Assembly: GCA_025765595.1 (NCBI GenBank)
Contig: JAIVFH010000132.1
Span: forward strand, 16,878-80,877
Length of the DNA stretch: 64,000 nucleotides
DNA from: Obelidium mucronatum
Taxonomy: Eukaryota; Chytridiomycota; Chytridiomycetes; Chytridiales; Chytriomycetaceae
Direction of reading: 5' to 3'
Part shown: piece by piece, positions 57,603 to 64,000 of the stretch
How positions within the stretch are numbered: the first letter of the stretch is position 1
Layout of the letters: each line of letters begins with the position of its first letter
Notes under the pieces: model-generated
Told to the model about the DNA's origin: nothing
Seen by the model: only the letters and a program-made list of their open reading frames with translations
Database searches by the model: none
Made by a program: the position numbers and the translations under genes

Positions 57603-59633
57603 ATGAAGCTTCTGAGTATCGTCTCTACTCTCTTTATGGCTCTCGCGGCCAGTGTGTCTGCAGCTGATGCCGATTCTAAGGACTCTGCTATCCAGGGACC
57701 AGTTATTGGAATTGACTTGGGAACAACCTACAGGTATTGCTTTTCCTGAGTTTCTGACATTTTCCCTTTTGCTAACACACCAACCACCAGTTGTGTTGGA
57801 GTCTACAAGAACGGACGCGTGGAAATTATTGCCAACGACCAGGGACACCGAATCACGCCATCATACGTTGCATTCACCGACGATGAGCGATTGGTTGGAG
57901 ACGCCGCAAAGAACCAGGCGCCAATGAACCCAACAAACACTATCTTTGACGCAAAGAGACTCGTTGGGCGTCGGTTTGACGAAGCCGATGTTCAGAACGA
58001 CATGAAGCACTTCCCCTTCAAGGTTGTTCCAAAGGACGGAAAGCCAATCATCCAGGTCAAGGTGAAGGGTGAAGACAAGCGTTTCACTCCAGAAGAAATC
58101 TCTGCCATGGTCTTGCAAAAGATGAAGGAAATTGCTGAGTCCTACCTCGGCCAAAAGGTTACCCACGCTGTCGTCACTGTCCCAGCGTACTTCAACGACG
58201 CCCAACGTCAGGCTACCAAGGATGCCGGAACTATCGCTGGTCTCACTGTTGCCCGTATCATCAACGAGCCAACTGCCGCTGCCATTGCCTACGGACTTGA
58301 CAAGACTGGTTCTGAGAAGAACATCCTCGTCTATGACTTGGGTGGTGGTACTTTCGATGTGTCCGTTTTGACCATTGACGACGGTGTTTTCGAAGTCTTG
58401 GCCACCAACGGTGACACCCACTTGGGAGGAGAAGACTTTGACAACCGTCTCATTGAACACTTTACCAAGGCCTACAAGAAGAAGTCCAAGAAGGACTGCC
58501 GTAAGGACCTCAAGTCTATGGGAAAATTAAAGCGTGAAGTCGAAAAAGCTAAGCGTGCCTTGTCTTCCCAAATGTCTGTCAAGGTGGAAATCGAAGCCTT
58601 CTATGACGGTGATGACTTCTCCGAGACCCTCACTCGTGCCAAATTCGAGGAATTGAACATTGACCTCTTTAAGAAGACTCTTAAGCCTGTTGAGAAGGTG
58701 ATGAAGGATGCTGGTTTGGACAAGCACGAAATCCACGACATTGTTTTGGTTGGTGGTTCCACTCGTATCCCCAAGGTTGTCCAACTCCTCGAAGACTACT
58801 TCAACGGAAAGAAGGCCTCCAAGGGTATCAACCCTGACGAAGCTGTTGCCTACGGTGCTGCTGTCCAGGGTGGAGTTCTCTCTGGTGATGACAAGGAAAA
58901 CCTCTCCCACGTTCTTCTCCTCGACGTTAACCCATTGACCCTCGGTATTGAAACCACTGGTGGTGTCATGACCAAGCTGATTGCCCGTAACACCCAAATC
59001 CCAACCAAGAAGTCCCAAATCTTCTCTACTGCTGCCGACAACCAGCCAACCGTCTTGATCCAAGTCTTTGAAGGAGAACGTCCACTCACCAAGGACAACA
59101 ACCTTCTCGGAAAGTTTGATCTTAACGGAATCCCACCAGCCCCACGTGGAACCCCACAAATTGAAGTCACCTTTGAAATCAACGTTGACGGTCTCCTCCG
59201 TGTGTCTGCCCACGACAAGGGAACTGGAAAGTCTGAATCCATCACCATCACCAACGACAAGGGACGATTGACTGAAGAGGAAATTGAACGTATGGTTCGT
59301 GAAGCCGAACAGTTTGCCGAAGAAGACCAACTCCTCAAGGAAAAGATTGAAGCCAAGAACGTTCTTGAAAACTACATTTACCAAATCAAGCAACAGGTGA
59401 CTGACGAAGACAAGTTGGGTGGAAAGATTGATGAAGACGACAAGAAGGCCATTCTTGACGCCATCAAGGAAGCCACTGAATGGATCGACGCCAACGCTGC
59501 CACCGCCACCAAGGAAGACATTGAGGAACAAAAGTCTGAGTTGGAAGCCGTGGTTAACCCAATCACCTCCAAGTTGTACGGTGGACCAGCCGGCGGAGAC
59601 GGTGAAGATGTCCCAGACCACGATGAATTGTAA
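57603..59633 (+). CDS. KAR2: ER Hsp70 chaperone BiP/Kar2
   Basis: Exons 57603-57733 and 57791-59633 give 657 residues. A signal peptide ([20 protein letters not shown]) precedes the Hsp70 start [15 protein letters not shown], which spans the intron. Other Hsp70 motifs are present: [27 protein letters not shown] and [11 protein letters not shown]. The protein ends DHDEL, an ER retrieval signal. BiP folds and holds proteins in the ER lumen and drives translocation. Codon use is strongly biased (AAG, GAC, TCC, GGA) compared with neighbours, as expected for high expression. Confidence 0.96.
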
Positions 59634-59781
59634 AAAAAAGTGTGACGGATTGTTTTTAGTTTCTTCTTTCTTGGGGCATATTTCCTTTGTATTGTTGACA
59701 AGCGCAAATAAATCTTTATATATTAATGCTAGATCTAGATCTATTCAATTTTTTTAAGGTTGCTGAATTTATCTTGTCACA

Positions 59782-61542
59782 ATGCCATCATTTGCAGTTA
59801 TTGGTGGAGGGTAATCTATCTTAACCCGCCTTTGAGTTTCCTAACACTTTCCCTCTTTAAAGATTCAGCGGAATTAATGCAGTTGTGCAGATCAAGAAGA
59901 GGTATCCACATGCAAAGATTGTGCTCTTTGAGCAAGGGAGTCAGCTTGGCGGCTGTTGGTACTGGAATAAGTACCCAGGCTGCGCATGCGATGTGCCGTC
60001 GCACCTGTATTCTTTGTCATATGAGCTGAACCCAGGTTGGTGGCGGTGTTGGAGTTTACCAGATGAGTATTGACAGTCAACACTCAGACTGGACGGACCA
60101 TTATCCTTCGGGCGAATCAATTCAAAAGTATTTAGACCATGTTGCAGCAAAGCATCGCATTTATGAAGTTGCAAGGTGAGACTATTTCAAACGCCACCCT
60201 TAAGATGTTGTTAACATTGGCAACAAACCCAGATTACAAACATATGTCCAACAACTCGAGTGGCTCGATAATTCCAATCAATGGAAGTTGGTTTCTCATC
60301 CAGTCGTAAACCCGCAGCTTTCCCCAAAAACAGAATCGGATTCTTTAAAGACGAATGTCGACTACTTTGATTATGTCATTTCCGCCACGGGTCCCTTACA
60401 TGTCCCGAAAATTCCAAAATGGGAGGGAATGAGTTTGTTCAAGGGCGACGTCATTCATACTTCTAGATGGCCAGTGGGATTTAATCCAAAGGGAAAACGC
60501 ATTGCCGTGATTGGGACTGGTGCGAGTGGCGTTCAAGTCATTCCAGAGCTTCAAAAAGTAGCCAAATCACTCACAGTTTTTCAAAGACATGCCAGTTGGG
60601 TGGATAAGAAGGTTGAGTATAAATATAGTTCAATGGCCAAGTGGTGAGTGGGAACTTCTTTCTCAGATATTCCCGGATAAGTGCCAACTTGTTTTTTGTT
60701 TTCCCAGGATCTTTAAATATATTCCGGGTGCTATGACCTTGTGGCGTCTCTTCATTTTCTTTGGCCAAGAATTTGGTTATCTTGCATTTCTACGTACAAA
60801 CCTACTTGGGCGTATCATCCACAGTGTTGTAACCAACGACATGAAGCGAAATATTCAAAAATCCGTGAAAGATACGTTAAAGCAGAAGTTGCTGACTCCA
60901 AAATACCTTGCAGGAGCCCGCCGAATCACACCCAGCAACCATTACCTGAAAGCAATGGCAAGCACCAACACGACCCTCATTTCTGGAGATCCTATATCGC
61001 ATTTCACGGAAACAACTATCGTAACTGAGGGCGGTATTAGTGCGACTGTCGATGTGATTGTCTTGGCGACTGGGTTTGAACTGCTAGACGTGTTTTCCAA
61101 CTTTCAAGTGATTGGGCGATCCTCATCAAGAGATGCTGCTACAGAAACAAGTCTCAGATCCGCATTTTCGTCCATTCCCAAAGCATATATGGGGACTCTT
61201 GTTCCTGGATTACCCAACTTTTTTCTGTCGTTGGGTCCCAATCTTGGGTTTGGACATCAAAGCGTTTTGATTCCAATTGAACTGCAGATGGAATACACCA
61301 TGAAATTGATTCAAGCAGCGAGAAAAGCGGGACTGTCTCGGATAGAAGTACGAAAAGAGGCAGGGGAGAGGTGGAACTTGTTTTTGAAAGCTGGGTTTGA
61401 GAGAACTGTGTGGAAGACTGACACAAGCAGCTACTACTTTAGTGGAAAAGGCGAGAATTTTACGATATGGCCGTATAGCTCGTTGTACATGTTGTGGATT
61501 TTTGGAAAGCAGCCGTTGCTGAGTGATTTTGTTGCTTGTTGA
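59782..61542 (+). CDS. Flavin monooxygenase, Baeyer-Villiger type
   Basis: Exons 59782-59810, 59863-60039, 60077-60175, 60233-60643 and 60708-61542 join in phase to give 516 residues. The FAD motif is VIGGGFSG near residue 7, followed by the GCWYWNKYPGCACDVPSHLY block. FKGDVIHTSRWP near residue 171 is the Baeyer-Villiger fingerprint FxGxxxHxxxW. The NADPH motif VIGTGASG follows near 194, then LATGFE. Such enzymes insert oxygen next to ketones or oxidise soft nucleophiles, using NADPH and FAD. The substrate cannot be told. The 37-bp third-exon-flanking intron is unusually short; without it the frame would break. Confidence 0.85.
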
Positions 61543-61586
61543 AACATTTCACAAGCCCCCTGATTTTATCGAAAAAATATTTTTTC

Positions 61587-62077
61587 ATGCGCCTCCACCG
61601 TGTCTTGGCATTGCTGTCAGTGTCAACAGCGGGAGCAGTAGTTCTTCCCACAGCTCCATTCTATCTATCATGTGGCGACAATGTGCTCCACGTTAAAGCC
61701 ATGTTTGAGGCTTGCCAGTTTATCGTTGGTGCCCCTTTCATGCCAGCACGATTCAACCATCCAACAGCACACTGTTTATGCGAATCTGTGAGCTTATTTT
61801 GTATGATGCATGATATGATGTCAATCTAACCAAGTTTGCGTGACTGTGCATCCAGAGTCATCTATCACTGCTTCAATCCATACCAAAAAGCTGTGCGAAT
61901 GCATCGAGCATAAACTCCTTGATATACCAAGTCATTGAACTTGAATATGGCTGTTTGAATTTGCTTGAGGGGGTTGGTCTTTCATCTGATGATGGATCCA
62001 ATGTCATCCTCCTGATTGTTGTCGGGTTTATCCTCAGTTTATGCGCTGGGTTTATAGCTTTAGCTCTTCACGTGTAG
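61587..62077 (+). CDS. Secreted, Cys-containing, membrane-anchored protein
   Basis: Exons 61587-61787 and 61856-62077 join in phase (CES-SHLSLLQ) to give 140 residues. The N-terminus (MRLHRVLALLSVSTAGAVVL) is a signal peptide. The ectodomain has about six Cys (SCGDN, EACQF, HCLCES, SCANAS, YGCLN). The C-terminus is a hydrophobic helix (VILLIVVGFILSLCAGFIA) with four more residues after it, fitting a type I membrane or GPI-anchored protein. No family is recognised. The first exon starts 45 bp after the monooxygenase stop. Confidence 0.65.
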
Positions 62078-62346
62078 TTTCCTGCATTCGGACAAGGTGG
62101 CGGTGCTATCGCCTTCATGATCGAAGCTCTTACAGTGAAGGATCCCACAGCCCCTGCTGGCCATGTCACATATTCATATCTGATTTTCACTTAACGCGAA
62201 ATGAGATGAGGGACCCGCACATTGAGGCAGCAAATAAACCTTTTGATACTGTTATTGTATCAGTATTTGGTATTTACGTGATATTCACCATTCTCAAGAA
62301 GTCATGGCTTCAAGTTTTATTCAACAGAAGGTGGCGTAAAAAAGAC

Positions 62347-62568
62347 TCAGTTTCTGCTCGACTTCTTGCCGTAATCAACCCATTCTGGCTCGCCATTGTC
62401 GTCTTTTCCGATGTAGGCAAAGCGGTCAGTGTCTCTGTGAGCGTAGACGCTGTGTTCCCAGCCAGAGATGATTGTTGGCTCGCTCGCAGTGCTGCTTCCT
62501 TGCGTGTTTGATCCGTTCGAAGACGAGTTTGAAGATCCGTTGTTGTTGCTGCTTCCCTTTGAAGACAT
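62347..62568 (-). CDS. Small Ser/Asn-rich protein
   Basis: A 73-codon intact frame on the minus strand. The first half is Ser/Asn/Gly-rich (SSNNNGSSNSSSNGSN). The second half is a compact polar block (WEHSVYAHRDTDRFAYIGKD, then EPEWVDYGKK). The ATG at 62568 lies 67 bp from the SulP start, in a divergent arrangement. The contrast between a low-complexity head and a well-formed tail suggests a real small protein. Function is unknown. Confidence 0.5.
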   Translation of the reverse strand: MSSKGSSNNNGSSNSSSNGSNTQGSSTASEPTIISGWEHSVYAHRDTDRFAYIGKDDNGEPEWVDYGKKSSRN

Positions 62569-62635
62569 TTGATTTTTGGGTGTTTTTGTTCACTTGTCTC
62601 CCAACCAAGCAGTCATTCATCAATCCCAGCAATGA

Positions 62636-64000
62636 ATGACTCACACTCATCAGCCAATGACTCGCCGAAGCAACGAAAGCATGTTCGATCGTGTTTTCAA
62701 ACGCTCATTTCAAATATCCAGAAATCTCATAATGCACAGACATCCACAAACAACACAAATCGATGACATCAGGCAATATGTTGGACTCGCTCTCAACAAT
62801 CTGCCGATATCTGCCGCAGAGTACATTAAAGAACTTGTGCCGATCGCGTCGTGGATGCCGCGGTATAACTTGTCTTGGTTCTGGGGGGACTTCATTGCTG
62901 GCGCAACAGGTGCAAACAGATGCCTGTTTCATCTCTTTCAGTTTATAATCTGACTACTCTTCGTTCTTTAAGTTGGCCTTGTAGTTATTCCTCAGGTTCG
63001 TTCTGGCCCCCTTTCGCTTCCCCTTCATTCTGACAGGTTGTTGTTGTAGTCGATCGCTTATGCAACGAAACTTGCACATTTGCCCGCTGAATATGGACTC
63101 TACACTTCTTTTATGGGAGTCTTGGTCTATTCTTTGTTTGCGACTTCGAAAGGTAACTGGCCCGCAGTCTTCTGATCCAATCTAACGTCAAGTGGGCAGA
63201 TGTCACCATTGGCCCAACGGCCGTTCTTTCCCTTGTTGTTGGACAAACCATCAACATATACATTCCAAACGCAACAGGTGCTGAAGCAGCTGTTTTTGCG
63301 GCGACAATGAGCTTTTGGATTGGTTGGTGGAGTTCGGGTTAGGTCTCTTGCAATGGGGTGTTGTTGTTGACTTTGTTCCTGTTCCCGTTATCGCAGGTCT
63401 TAATCTTTTTACGTTATTGTGTTCAGTATCTAACACATGCAGTGTTTCTATTCTAGGATTCACGTCGGGCGCTGGACTTCAGATCATTATCGGCCAATTG
63501 CCGACACTGACAGGAATCAAAGGAATCAATACCAACAATGCACCTTATAAAGTTCTTCTCGAGTTCCTGAAGAATTTAGACAGAGTTTCGCCTCTGGACT
63601 TATTGTTTGGTCTCATATCGCTTGGAGTGATTCTTGTTCTGAAATCGCTCTCTCGCCGCTCAAACAAGATGGCTATACCATTCATGAAGTATGTTGGATT
63701 TCTCCGAAATACAATCGTGATTGCAGTTTTCACGGCAATTTCGTTTCTACTTCGAGATTTGATTGAAGACAACTTGTCGCTGGTGAAAGTCGTTCCTTCT
63801 GGGCTGGCCAAGATTGTCCAGCCGGATCTATCATCATCTAAATATACAGAATATGTTTTCAAAGCTATGCCTGGAGTCTTGATTGTTTCTCTTCTGGAGC
63901 ATATTGCTGTTTCGAAAACATATGGACGACAGAACGGGTACACTCCCAAACGTGAATCAAGAAATAGTGGCTATGGGCTTATCTAATTTGGTTGGAGGAT
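62636..64000 (+). CDS. SulP-family sulfate/anion transporter (3' end outside window)
   Basis: Exons 62636-62909, 62973-62995, 63050-63152, 63200-63396 and 63457 to the window edge. SulP motifs appear in order: YNLSWFWGDFIAGATV, GLVVIPQSIAYATKLAHLPA, EYGLYTSFMGVLVYSLFATS, DVTIGPTAVLSLVVGQT, then FTSGAGLQIIIGQLP and LEHIAVSKTYGRQNGY. Family members are multi-pass plasma-membrane transporters of sulfate or related anions, often with a C-terminal STAS domain, which would lie beyond the window. Two one-base frame breaks are apparent, near 63322 and near 63942. They are either sequence errors or signs of a pseudogene. Confidence 0.75.

Noticed and set aside
58527..59621. Minus-strand 364-codon open frame opposite BiP
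   Set aside because: A codon-bias shadow of the highly expressed Hsp70 gene; no motifs.

Overview
The window is nuclear DNA from a eukaryote with short GT-AG introns, mostly 40-80 bp. I read it as an early-diverging fungus, most likely a chytrid. The evidence is a Crinkler-type effector-like protein, F-box/LRR proteins with plant-like repeats, a homeodomain with an odd recognition helix, Ty3/gypsy and Ty1/copia retroelements, and fungal housekeeping genes (Swi1/ARID, Mps1, mitochondrial bL31, complex I 30-kDa subunit, BiP ending in DHDEL). The phylum assignment is inference.

Layout. 0-10.2 kb: an F-box protein cut by the window edge, a homeodomain gene abutting an LTR, the 3' half of a broken Ty3/gypsy element on the minus strand, a piece of a two-exon gene, and a second near-identical LTR that truncates an LRR gene. 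11.5-16.9 kb: locus A, a tandem array of 551-bp exon-pair units. 17-21.4 kb: a five-exon Swi1/ARID1-type SWI/SNF subunit. 21.5-26.1 kb: an unidentified minus-strand gene and a five-exon coiled-coil gene. 26.2-28.1 kb: a field of hairpin repeats sharing one loop. 29.4-32.7 kb: a decayed Prp19 copy, head to head with the Crinkler-like gene. 33.5-36.6 kb: a decayed copia element. 36.6-42.3 kb: gene-poor sequence with homopolymers and one small candidate gene. 42.3-45.0 kb: a nine-exon Mps1/TTK kinase. 45.06-46.5 kb: a seven-exon gene of unknown function. 46.8-49.9 kb: locus B, a second tandem exon array. 50-51.2 kb: an F-box/LRR gene with one frameshift. 51.3-52.8 kb: a multi-exon gene of unknown function. 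54.7-55.7 kb: a decayed ABCF ATPase copy and a small membrane-protein candidate. 55.9-64 kb: a dense housekeeping stretch (bL31m, NDUFS3, BiP, flavin monooxygenase, secreted membrane protein, Ser/Asn-rich protein, SulP transporter).

The two ends and the kinase/SWI regions look like stable core genome. The 0-17, 26-37 and 46-56 kb stretches look fast-evolving: retroelements, truncated paralogs, amplified exons and an effector-like gene. Loci A and B share a similar leader and each lies beside an F-box/LRR gene. All exon models were read by eye from splice signals and reading-frame phase; none is backed by transcripts.
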